Assembly (NCBI GenBank): GCA_020137815.1
Contig: CM035361.1
Coordinates: forward strand, 604,524 to 668,523
Source of the DNA: Hormiphora californensis
Lineage: Eukaryota > Ctenophora > Tentaculata > Cydippida > Pleurobrachiidae
DNA length: 64,000 nt
Direction of reading: 5' to 3'
The notes under the pieces were generated by a model. The model was not told the origin of the DNA and searched no databases. It saw only the letters and a list, made by a program, of their open reading frames with translations. Positions 31,901 through 42,100 of this stretch are shown here, piece by piece. Numbering within the stretch: the first letter of the stretch is position 1; every line of letters begins with the position of its first letter. The translations under genes and the position numbers were made by a program.

Positions 31901-34246
31901 AGTGTTATAAGTTTTCATGTATAACTGCTAGCAGTGATACATGAAAACTTATAACACTGCTGCACTCAGAACTCCTTACTCCAATGTTTCTGTCACACTT
32001 AAAAACCGTTAGAAAGATAAGCATTTACGAACTCCCTCCCTCTCTCTCTCTCTTTCTTCTCTCACACTGTCTAGCCGTTGCAGCACCGAGATCAAGATAA
32101 CAGTTACGAACTCCCGGACCCACGTCCCACACATTCTTTATCTCTCTCACTCTCACTAATCTCTCACTCTCTTTACCTATCTCAGGCGTTATCTTATCTT
32201 ATACTGATATCTCTGCCTGCTACCATATCATGAATTCGCTCTATTGTTACGCCCTAAAGTGTCTCTCACTCTTGTTTTAAAAATTTTACAATGCAATTTT
32301 ATTATGCCTATTTTCGTTGTACCTGACGTCAACAATAATGTCCCAGATTCTTACACTTTTAGACCTCGCAGGCTCGGTCAAAAAGTAAAACTACATCACT
32401 CGCAGGCTCGTGAGGTAGTTACACTTAGTGGCACTCGCAGGCTCGTGCACTAAAGTACAAGAATCTGCCTCGACCTATGGTCTCGGATCATTATTGTTGC
32501 ACTTATAACACTCGACCTTCGGTCTCGTGTTATAAGTTTTCAGGTACAACTTATAGCCATAATAAAATCCTACATTATACCACAGGAAGTATGAAATATG
32601 TTTATTTATTCGAGATTGGATATGTCTGCGTGCGAATTTATTCTTTGTCGCTTTTTTTGTCTCTGCAATTGCAACTGCTTCTATTTTGTTTTTTCTTTCT
32701 CTGTCTCTTTCTCTATCTCTCTCTCTCTCTGTCTCTCTCTATCTCCAATGTACAAGAGACGTCGTGTTCGAGTGTAATAATGCGATAATTCTCTCTCTCT
32801 TCATTTCCGGGCGGCACCAAGATATAATTACAGACGCTAATTAAATGTCAGTACATACTACTGACTCAATACATTGTTCAGAATGTACACAGATACTCAA
32901 ATTTAAAGATACATTGGAATACATTCAAGTATGTACATCACAGCTATTGTTTCGTTAGTGTGTATGAATTTTAGATCAAATTTCAAGGCTCAGTTCATGG
33001 TGTTTGTTACTGCTTAAAATAATTCGAACATGCGTGAAGTGCGGCAAGCTTTTTATTGCCCCACACACGGTAAATTAAAGCACAATGTGAAGAGAAAATT
33101 TCCAACACACAACTTTAAAACTTCCAACAAAATTGATCCTATCTTGTTCCAAAGCACGAGTTTTAGTTGCTTGTTTGACCGGAATTTTACATAAATCACA
33201 CAATATGATAAAAGGATGTCTTGAGAACTGTAAAAAGTATATACAGTGTAGAAAATGTACAGGCGTTGGAACAAGCAATTATCGAGCAAGAAGCTCCATA
33301 ACTGTTGTACAGTTTAGAAAACAGGAAACGTGCAGTGTCGACATTTACATATTATGATGAACTGAAGTCTGGTTATCATATAACAAGCAACACAAAACAA
33401 AACAAATAGACACACAAACTAACAAACTAACAAACAATTAACAAATAAATAAATTATTAAGCTAACAAATAAATAAACAAATAAATTAACTAACAGACAA
33501 ATAAATTAACAAACAAACAAAGGTGTACCTGGAAGAGCTCTCCATTGCTGATATAACCGTCCTGATCAATGTCGTATACTTTGAAGGCAACTGAAATGTT
33601 GGAGGGTACAATTAATGAGGGTTAGAACATAACAAGAAATTGTACCAATATCTTGAAATGAAGCTATATTTTGTGTAGAATTACAATTAATCAATATATT
33701 CCTGCATCTAGAGTATCAAAAACGTACATCTTAGTTTAGAATCCTTGTCGGCACCCTTCACCGTGAACTGAGAGAGACCCTGGACGAACTCTGAAACATT
33801 TTGTTGTTAAAATACTCCTCAATATTGTTACATTCGGGCTACAAATTATTCTGAAGACTTCATTCTAATGTGAAACTGATACCTCGAAACATAGTAGTTC
33901 CATTTGATCGACGAAATAAACTATTGAAACTAACCTTTAAAGTCAATTTCCCCATTTCTATCAGTATCGAACAAGTCAATAACCCTTCTAACGAGAGGGT
34001 TCTGTTGCAGCTCCGGGAGACTCATGAACTCATCAACAGAAATAAATCCATTCTTATCCACGTCCAACTTTTTAAATCGCTTTCCCAGCCTCCTCAACTC
34101 CTCTTCGCTGACTAATAAAGAAAGTTGGACGATTATGTGTGATGGATATTCGATTTTACCGATGATGTGAATACAGAATAGGTTAAATCAAACTTACACT
34201 GGGTGTTTTGAGCTAGACCTGCAGCAATTGACTGTTCGTTACCCAT
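19948..34246 (-). CDS. PPP3R1: Calcineurin B regulatory subunit (protein phosphatase 2B)
   Basis: Six exons in transcript order: 34246-34198, 34111-33935, 33790-33728, 33590-33529, 22541-22419, 19998-19948. All junctions keep phase and give 174 residues (human CNB1 has 170). Gly2 after Met suits N-myristoylation (MGNEQS). Four EF-hand loops are intact: [12 protein letters not shown] (about 33-44), [12 protein letters not shown] (65-76), [12 protein letters not shown] (103-114) and [12 protein letters not shown] (144-155). The C-terminus MVVDV matches the vertebrate protein. It binds calcium and activates the calcineurin A phosphatase, acting on NFAT-type and other targets; this is family knowledge. 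Intron 4 (22542-33528) hosts an opposite-strand multi-exon gene. Intron 5 is 2.4 kb. The exon 1 donor was set at gtaagt to keep phase. Confidence 0.95.
22542..24019. other. Start of calcineurin B intron 4
   Basis: Contains a direct duplication of the exon 5 acceptor side (ggacctggatg at 22538 and 22595), a hairpin (22688-22726, arms attgggaaggtgta), and GC-rich mini-hairpins gcctgctccgcaggc and agccgcgcctcgcgcggct at 23728-23767. The 5' exons of the nested gene may lie here but I could not fix them. Confidence 0.5.
24211..31645 (+). CDS. Unrecognised protein, at least 20 exons, nested in calcineurin B intron 4 (5' end not fixed)
   Basis: Phase-consistent exons: 24211-24320, 24665-24853, 25280-25412, 25517-25630, 26088-26223, 26343-26448, 26515-26535, 26584-26743, 27915-28061, 28212-28384, 28504-28587, 28968-29083, 29366-29480, 29617-29714, 29945-30063, 30192-30307, 30547-30664, 30852-30931, 31260-31325, 31467-31645 (TAG). 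About 790 residues. The N-terminal third is helical and TPR-like ([28 protein letters not shown]), then acidic stretches, a basic patch ([11 protein letters not shown]), and a cysteine/tryptophan-rich C-terminus ([19 protein letters not shown]). No membrane segment or catalytic motif was recognised. A possible earlier exon ends at 24065. The first-intron CRE-like array and several MITEs lie within it. Confidence 0.65.
24365..24556. repeat. 20 bp tandem array, each unit with TGACGTCA
   Basis: Ten units of gtgacgtcacatggtttgtc. Nine carry the exact CRE palindrome TGACGTCA and one has TTACGTCA. It lies in an intron of the nested gene (24321-24664). Confidence 0.95.
25726..25834. mobile_element. 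hAT-type MITE (GGAACCGACC family)
   Basis: Complete copy with perfect 8 bp duplication gttttgac (25718-25725 and 25835-25842), in intron 25631-26087 of the nested gene. Confidence 0.92.
26771..26868. mobile_element. pogo/Tigger-like MITE
   Basis: Complete 98 bp copy with CAGTCGGACCCCGATTTA start and inverse end, flanked by TA, in the nested gene's intron. Confidence 0.8.
27061..27785. mobile_element. Non-autonomous DNA transposon with TA duplication
   Basis: Terminal inverted repeats gggtagaaaggggtaaa (27061) and its inverse ending ctaccc (27785), flanked by TA on both sides. Inside, the phrase tggggtaaaatggtcc repeats in both orientations. No ORF. It lies in an intron (26744-27914) of the nested gene. 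Confidence 0.7.
29098..29206. mobile_element. hAT-type MITE (GGAACCGACC family)
   Basis: Complete copy in intron 29084-29365 of the nested gene; flanks share atggtg. Confidence 0.85.
30310..30480. repeat. Tandem decay of a pogo/Tigger-like MITE end
   Basis: The phrase aaaggaacaaggtagtgtag followed by cccgatttaccgggctt repeats four times right after the donor of exon 30192-30307, so the exon's last bases (gaacaag) and donor are copied with it. Confidence 0.6.
31646..33528. other. Calcineurin B intron DNA rich in palindromes
   Basis: No exon seen. Contains a perfect 28 bp palindrome (31853-31880), related hairpins to 31975, a nested hairpin array (32325-32560), CT-rich runs, and AT-rich aacaaa/aaataa repeats (33380-33520). 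Confidence 0.6.
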
Positions 34247-36048
34247 GGCTAGAGATTGGGTAAAATGTAATAACTAATATCTATCTATAGGTTACAAATT
34301 TATCAGAACAATTATGAGATGGTTTATGCTTAATATTGAGATCTAACACAACTTGTTATCTTGTCATCTTGTTATCGTCTTCGTGTAAAAACTACACAAG
34401 ATTGAATTGTTGATTTGTTTTGGGTATCCGAGTACCGGTGGCCGATCCGGAAATCTCGTCATCCATTTCCCCAGAACGACGCGACGGTAAGTCTTCCGCT
34501 AACACCTCGAAAAATTGCCCCGGGCTCCCAGTGAGCCAAATCTCTAAATTCTCTACCTTAAATTTATATTTTTTTGACGAAATTTCGAGTTTTACGCAGG
34601 GATGCCCCCGCAAGCAGGGTCCAGGGGCTGCAAGCCCCGGTGGATGTCGAGGGGGCGAAGCCCCCGGAAAATTTTGACGTTTTCGCGATGATTTCAACAA
34701 TCAGAAAGCGCTTGAAAACTTTTACGGACGAAAATTTCACGGAAAACGTTAAAATCTGGGTGCCTTCCATTGCTTACAATTCGTAGTTTTGGCGCGCGCG
34801 ACGGGTTAGGGCTATTTGTTAGGGTCTGGTTAGGGTTTGGGGTTATCGGTTAGGGCTATCGATTCTCTAACAGATACCGTTTAGTTTACTCAAATTGGCT
34901 ATGTGGTTGCGTGGCTATAGCCGTTTGAAAAAAGTCGGTCTATACTCCATTTTTTTTCAACTGCTCACCCCCCAAAGTCGTGCGCGGAATTGTTTTGTGC
35001 GTTTATCACATGTTAACGTGTAGCGCGCGCAGCGTAAAGTGCGTTTCAAACGACTTGACCTGAGATTCCTGGAAATTCAGGATTTCCCCTTTGTAAATAC
35101 ACGCGCAATGCGCCAAATTCCAAGAATTACGGGTCAAGTCGCTTGAAACGGACTTTAAATTAAAATATCGCACGCGCACGAGTTGAGGGGTGAACAGTTG
35201 AATAAAAATGGACTTTAAGTGTACTCTTTTGGTAGCGCGCACCTGTAAACAGGCTGCAAGGCACCCAGATTAAAGTCGGATTTTTTGAAACTGTCACCCC
35301 AAAATGACCGCGCATGTGAAATTTATCAATTTTGACGCGCACACCACACGTTAACATGTGATGTGACGCGCAAAAACATTCCGCGCACGAAAAGGGGGGT
35401 GACAGTTTCAAAAAATCCGACTTTATAATCGCGCCCAAATTTGAAATTTCACTTGGCAAACGTTGCTGGCCCCCGTTGCAGCGCGGGATAAGGCAGCGCT
35501 TTTCAAAAATTTCACTTTCTGAGTTTGCGGATTTAATTTTTTTCCGCGGAAAAATGTTTTTTTTTAATTTCGCCGCGCGCAATCGACGATGCGCAGCGCA
35601 ACTGGCAACGCACATCAGAAAACTTCGCTGCGTCCAAGCATCCCTCTTCAAATAGAAAAAAACGGCTGATTTATACAGTTTAAATTTCACCTGAAGCCTG
35701 TTTCAGTATGGGACAATAATTGACGACAAGCAGCTCTCAGATCTGATTGATCAAATTGTGAACTAAATTAAATATTCTTAAATATATCACAGATTTAAAA
35801 AACGACTTCTCTGCAGTATCTCCTGTTGGAATGGAAGTGTACAAAATCGGGCGTGAATTTATATCTCCTAAATTAATACAGCTACTACATACATACACAC
35901 ACACACAAATAAACCGGTGGTAATTCAGTCCTCGTGTTGTCAGTAGGATAAAAAAAGTGCACAAATTATCTCTGGTGAGTGTCTCTGCTTCATTGGCAAT
36001 GTGAAATACCCGCAATTACAGTGGAATCACAATCAGCTGTGTCCGGTA
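34247..36048. other. Calcineurin B upstream region and TRPT1 3' flank
   Basis: No coding exon. Contains GC-rich element-like sequence (34590-34680), a reverse copy of the 150 bp MITE (35267-35428), a similar diverged element (34930-35220) and a segment shared with 47080-47140 (tggcaaacgttg … gcgcgggataaggcag). Confidence 0.55.
35267..35428 (-). mobile_element. About 150 bp MITE, second copy (inverted)
   Basis: Same ends (aaagtcggattttttgaa … aaaaaatccgacttt) and the same core as 255-415, reverse complemented. Confidence 0.75.
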
Positions 36049-38313
36049 TCAAATGGCTCTTTTTGGACCTCTGAAAACACTGAAAATAGGGAATTGAAAT
36101 TAGAGTGACTGGGATTGGGAAGGAAATAGGGAATGTACTAAAGTGATACGCACTATTTATCTCGATGACTCATCACAGATTTGCTACAGAATTAGAAAAA
36201 AGTAGCAAAAAGTGAAAGGGGGAGAACTGAATATTAAATCAATATTAAATTAATACTCACAATCTTTCCCATTGGCTAGGTTGATAACTGATTTGAAGTA
36301 GTACGCTGGTAGAATGCCTTTGTCATTTCCTTGACACAGTATTACGCCGTTTGGCGACCGGTAAAAACAGTATCCATCTAGGGGAGGGTTAAATTTAAGC
36401 CAACCACAGCGCAGATTTCGATGTTTTTTTCTTCCCACGCTACCGTGGGAAAAACCGTGATGGCTTAAATGGTGTAAACGCTGTGTAAATACTGTAATTT
36501 TTTAGGGATCCCTATTGGCAGTGAAATTAATGCCCCTGAAATGCCCCTGACAGTGAACTGAATGTTTCAATTCCATGGGAAGCAAATTGGACAGATTTAA
36601 GATTGGACAAGACCGCCACTACAGATTCCAACGCGCGCTGATCTCAACCTTGGTGTCTCCGCGCGTCACAGTAAGTCATGTCCCAAAGTGTGACCGAGAG
36701 AGGGCCACACACATGGCGCGATGACTTCACACGCTAAGTTGAATTTCAAAAACAAACACTCGGCAAAGAATAGATTTCTTACCTGACAGGGCACTTTGCA
36801 AGTCGATGTAAATAGCAATTTGACAGTTGGACCTCATTCCACTAATGACCTGCCGATCCTTTGGTAGACCCCTTGCAAAGTGAATGTGAGTCCGCCTCAT
36901 ACGAGATAAGCCCTGGGAGAGGAGAGTTGTTATAATAGGAAACCCTGGTGGGAGAGGAGAGATGATTTAGAAAATGAACATTCCTGTGTGACATTTCGAA
37001 CGAATCAAGATAAAACCAAACGTATGATTTATGAAATAGAGCCATGAAAGCCCCCCCAATACGATGGTGCTGGCTCGAAATGAAGACCAGACTCTAACCT
37101 GATCTCTAATGGACTGCCACGCTTCCTGGTAAGTACCATGGACAATGCAAGGTTCCTCAGAGGCATCCAAAATGGGCTTCAAGTCCAGAGATTTTACCTA
37201 TAACAAGGGGTAGTGTAGGGATAGTGTAGGGGTGACTGCGTAGTGTTATAGGGGTGACTGCGTAGGGGGAGATTAGAATTCTTTTGCATGGATCTCAACT
37301 GGAAAAAGGGGTTTCATGGGAAATTCACTTTATAAGGGAACCTTATTAATTAATGCGCTTAGAGCACAGTAGCCGGAGACGAGCTAACCCTCAAACCCAC
37401 TGTAAATTAATTAGATTAATTAACGAATATTTTACCTCAACAGAATGACCTTGATTTGCCTTCACCACTGTCCTCCCATTTCTCTCATCAACAGCAAATC
37501 TCTGTTTATCATTTCCCTCAATCAACTGCAGCATCTCACTTTCTGTCACACTTAGCTGGGTGAACGCAGCGAGGGAGAGAACTTCGTCAAGGTAGAAATA
37601 TCCACCTGTAAGGATAATTGTAATGTAAGGATATTGCAAAATGTATGCAGTATGGGAAATATTGGAGGATGTTTGTCTTGCTAGTTGCTGAACCCTATGA
37701 CATCTTGCTAGTCTCTCCCGCGACCCTTTATCTTAGCATGCCAGTAAAACGGGATTAAATCCGACTTTATTAATATTTTACCTGACAGCATTTCTAGTCG
37801 ATCTGCACCGAGGTTGCGATGTCGACACACAGCACTCAGCATCTTGGATATTTTCACCGGCCGCTGAAAGAGGGTATAAATTAGTTAATTAGTTGTTGAT
37901 GGTGTTTGGAAGGCAAATCAGGGCCAATATAAAACGGAATTTTCTAGAAAGAGAGCAAAAGGAGTGTTGAACAGCTAAGAGAGCAAAAGAGAGAGTGTTA
38001 CACTAACTAAGAGAGAGTGTTACACTAACAAAAGAGAGAGTGTTACACTAACTAAGGGGAGAGAACTGACCGATGAAGGTGACCCCCCTGTACTTCTCCT
38101 TCCTGTACTGCCACTTCTGGAACCACCACTCTACATGGGGAGAAGAACATTATTGTTAGTGATAGGTGAATGGTTGTGTTCGCAGCGTACCATGCAGCAT
38201 TATAAAGTCGAAAGTCAGTTAGTTGGTCCTGGTGGCGGTGCTGATCAAAGAATACTCTGTTGTTAGTATTGTGCAGTGGTAAAGCAGTCAAGCTTGTGAA
38301 GAGAGGAGGGAGA

Positions 38314-38382
<69 letters not shown>

Positions 38383-38461
38383 GAGAGCTAGAGAGAGATA
38401 GAGCAGAAGGATGCTAGAGCTATATATCGCGATAGACTAGTTCTCGCATCTCTCTCTCTCT

Positions 38462-38545
<84 letters not shown>

Positions 38546-39175
38546 TCCCTCCCTCCTCCCCTTCCCCTCCCCGCCCTGAATCTTTCTTCATCTTCGGGCT
38601 GATTCTGAGATGCACAGCCCTCACGCCACCGGCCGGTCCCCAAGCTAGCACAGCCAGATAAAATAGAGATGGGCAGGGAAAGATTAGACCCATCTTCGTC
38701 ACACGTGTGAAGATGGTGGGCACATTAAAACATCATGCCAACCTAAGCCTTTAGCCTAAACGGCTACAGCTAGTATAGCAGATCTGCACATCACATACAT
38801 CACATGTTAGATATTCACACACAATCACACAATCACACCCACACCTAAATAATAGTATGATTTCAAGTCCCATGCAAAGAACAAGATTGATGGTATTATG
38901 TTACCTCTCCCACTAAGAAAGGAGAGACACGAAAACGACACGATTGCACTTTTAGCATAAAAAAGATGCAAGATGCTATTTCTACGCAAAATCCCCACTA
39001 AGATGCACTAAACTACAAAAACTGCTACAATTGCTGCTACAAGTTACACAATACTGCTACATTTTCTGCTACATTTTCTGCTACACACAATAGCAGGTTA
39101 CACCATGCCACACAATGCTTGTTCACTCACTCTCCTATTACGGCCACCACCACGGCCCCTACTAGGTCCTGACAT
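36049..39175 (-). CDS. TRPT1: tRNA 2'-phosphotransferase (Tpt1/KptA family)
   Basis: Exons: 39175-39131, 38130-38071, 37863-37782, 37605-37436, 37197-37099, 36912-36783, 36377-36261, then a short last exon (36068-36049 gives a few codons and TGA; acceptor at 36070 would give an immediate split TAG). About 240 residues. The N-terminus is basic and Gly/Ser rich (MSGPSRGRGGGRNRR). Catalytic-type residues are in place: CRHRN (Arg-His), NDKQRFAV (Arg), RTHIHFARG, and SGMRSNCQIAIYID (Arg). The enzyme removes the splice-junction 2'-phosphate from ligated tRNA using NAD+. Its ATG lies 24 nt after the stop of the upstream same-strand gene, suggesting shared transcription. Only the last exon is uncertain. 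Confidence 0.92.
38309..38552. repeat. GA/CT dinucleotide tracts in TRPT1 intron 1
   Basis: An (AG)n run at about 38309-38379 and a CT run at about 38446-38552 form a potential long foldback. Confidence 0.85.
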
Positions 39176-39199
39176 GACGCTACAACTGTTTGAGTTGGA

Positions 39200-42100
39200 T
39201 TAGTTTAATTGAAACTGAGTAACAGTTGGGATTTGGGAGTGAAAACATCTTGAAAGTTGAAACATCTCTGTTTGTCTGCATGTTGGTTTGTCTGCATGTT
39301 TGTTTTTCATTTTTTCGGTTTGTCTGTCTGAACTACGTACCACATCAACCAGCTCCGTAAAGGTTGGAATAACAAATCCATCCGTTACACCTTCTGATTT
39401 AGGTCTCAGTGGCCGAGACGATCTGTTTGGATTGGCAATAGCACCCGTTCTCAAACGTTTCTTCATCATGGAGGGGTGTCGCCCAGAAACAGAGGAACTT
39501 GGAAGTTTTCCAATTTTTGGAGATGGTGAGGTTTCAGATCGAGTTGTTGGCGGGGTTTGGTATCCAGATGGCGGGGTCTGGTAGCCTGTTGGAGGAGTCT
39601 GGTAACCAGCCTGTAGGTTAGGTTCTATTACAACATGCGTGTTCCAATTGTAACCACCGTCAATTCTCGTTTCCGAGCTATTATTATTGCTATCAGACTT
39701 CCTCCAATTTTGATCAGTATCAGCAGTTCTTGTTTTGTTTTCATCTTGCCAACTTCGCTCATCATTCCTCGTTTCCGAATTATTAACATGATCATTCTGC
39801 CAATTATCACGGCCACTCTGCTGACTCAAATTATCCCCTCCACTACGGGGTGTCCCACAATTTGATGGTGTGTTGTATCCCGCCTCCCACCTTGAGTCAC
39901 ATAGTTGGGGCCGAGGGGATGGGGAAGAACCGCGGCTGCGGGGTGAGTCGAATCGGCCTTGAGGAGAGTCGAATCGGCCTTGAGGGGAGTCGAATCGGCC
40001 TTGAGGTGGGCCACTGCGGGGTGTGGGAGAGTTGACTCGGCCAGGATATTGACCGCTGCGGGGAGAGTAATTATGTCTCTGCGACCCGGGACAGTACCCC
40101 CTATTATTGTATCTGTGGAGACTATCTGGAGAATCAAATCTGCTATCACGCCGAGGAGGTGGTGCTGGGGACCTACCAACCTCAAAACTATCGTCAGCAC
40201 TTGCAATCCTCGACAGTTCCTCATCATATGTCCCCCGACCTCTTGAGATCAGGTAGGGTGGAGGGGGTGGTTCTAATCCAGGAGGGGCACGGCCTCCACG
40301 ACCTCTGGGATGCGGTTGAGATGGTCTCTCATGCCCCCGGCCTCGAGACTGAGTGGGAGGGTGAACGGGGCCTATAAACTGCTGTGGAGGTGGGGGTCGC
40401 ATATCCGGTGGAGGCGGACGTTGTTGCGGAGCTAGGGATCGGTGATCCGGTGGTGGAGGTCGATGGTCGGGAGGAGGCGGTCGCTGCGGGAAGGTGGGAC
40501 TACAAAACTGATGCCGTGGAGCCGGGGGAAATGTTCCGCTATTGAACTGTTCGATCTGTTGTACAACATCGAATCCTTGGTTGTAAAATTGTGAATCCCT
40601 TTCTCCTTGACCATTGTAATGTTCCTGCTCGTGGTGATGTTCCTGCCGATGTTCCTGCCGATGATCTTGCCGATGATCTTGCTCGTGGTACTGCCGGTGA
40701 TCCTGCCCGTGGTGATGTTCCTGCCCCATCCCGTTTGACTGGTAGCCAGTACTCCCTGCTCCACCTGTAAATTGATTGCCACCACCTGCTCCTTCATAAA
40801 CCACAGTAGGGGAATTGAATTGATTGCCGGACCAGGGTGGGTGGGGTGGTGGTTGGAGGCCCGGTGGGGGTCCTGATGGCAGTTGGATGTCTGCCAGTGA
40901 TACAGCTGGGGGTGGAAAGTTGTCTGGGTGGAAGTTATGAGGTTGGTTCTGGAAATGAACATTTTCAGTCCGTCCAGAAAGATATGGATTTTGGTACGAT
41001 CCAATGTTTGGTGTGGGCCGGACACTATCCGGTGTGGAAACCCGTGAGGAGCCACGGGGAATGAACTCTTTGCTGAACACATTGATCCCTGATTCGGGTG
41101 TAGCTGTCCGTGGTGGTGGTTGATGGGGAGACTGGCTTCGGGGTACAAACTCTGCTACATCGGCATTCAACCGACTAGTAGTGATTCTTTCCCCCTCGTT
41201 CCGACTAGAGGTGATTCTTTCCTCTTCGTACCCCTCATCACTCTTAGATCTCTTGCAGGCTGGTGATGAGGTAGATGACGTTTGGGAAACGTTGGCTGCG
41301 GAGACACCATCAGTGCTAGCCGGGGAGAGAGATACACCATCATTTTCTCCAGCGGATATTTTATCATATGACCTGTTTTTAGGGTGCTCCAAATTATCCA
41401 AAAAATTTCAAATTTCTCCAACTTTTTTTAGGTGTGAGGTTTAGTGAGAAAAGCAATTTCCCAATTTTTTTTTGAAATCGGAAGTCATTTAGGCTAATCA
41501 CACGCTACTTATGTAATTAGCCAGGCGCGCGGGAAGTACAACTTCCATTTTGACGTATTTCAACCTTTGGACGATGTTATGAGTTCCAAACTAGCTTGAT
41601 GACTCTTCTGAATGACTTGTTTCTACCTTAGATGTACCCTAGTGACCGAAGATGCCATAACAGGACATGCCAAATATGCCATAGCAGGGAACGCGTGGCT
41701 TGCCAGCGCATATTGGATAAGACTTCATTTTATGCCTTTCTGGGGTCTTTCCATGTGACCTTTGTTGTTGATTTTGTTGTTATAGAGGCCCATAGATGTC
41801 AAAAGAGGAGCATAGGTGGCCATAGAGACCCTTAGAGGCCCATGAAGGCCTCTGCAGGCCCATAGAGGCCCATATACGTACATAGCAGTGTACAGAGGTT
41901 CATAGAGTCCCCTGGAAGGGCCATACAGACCCATAGAGTTCTATAGCGGCGTTCAGAGATTCAGAGAGGACTCTTAGATGGCCATACATAGCCACTGAGG
42001 TCCATAGCGATCCATAAAAGGCCCATAGAGGTCCATGGAGGCCTATAGAGGTCCATAGAGGCTATAAAGGACCTGAATGGGCCTCTATGGAGTCTCTATG

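Noticed and set aside
35160-35690. 176-codon minus ORF
   Set aside because: It crosses a MITE copy and GC-rich repeats, has no domain, and no splice support.
38437-38723. RERERER ORFs
   Set aside because: Dinucleotide repeat translation in a TRPT1 intron.
39628-40246. Overlapping ORFs on both strands of the PAM2 gene
   Set aside because: Shadows of the repetitive proline-rich coding exon; no independent start, splice or domain evidence.
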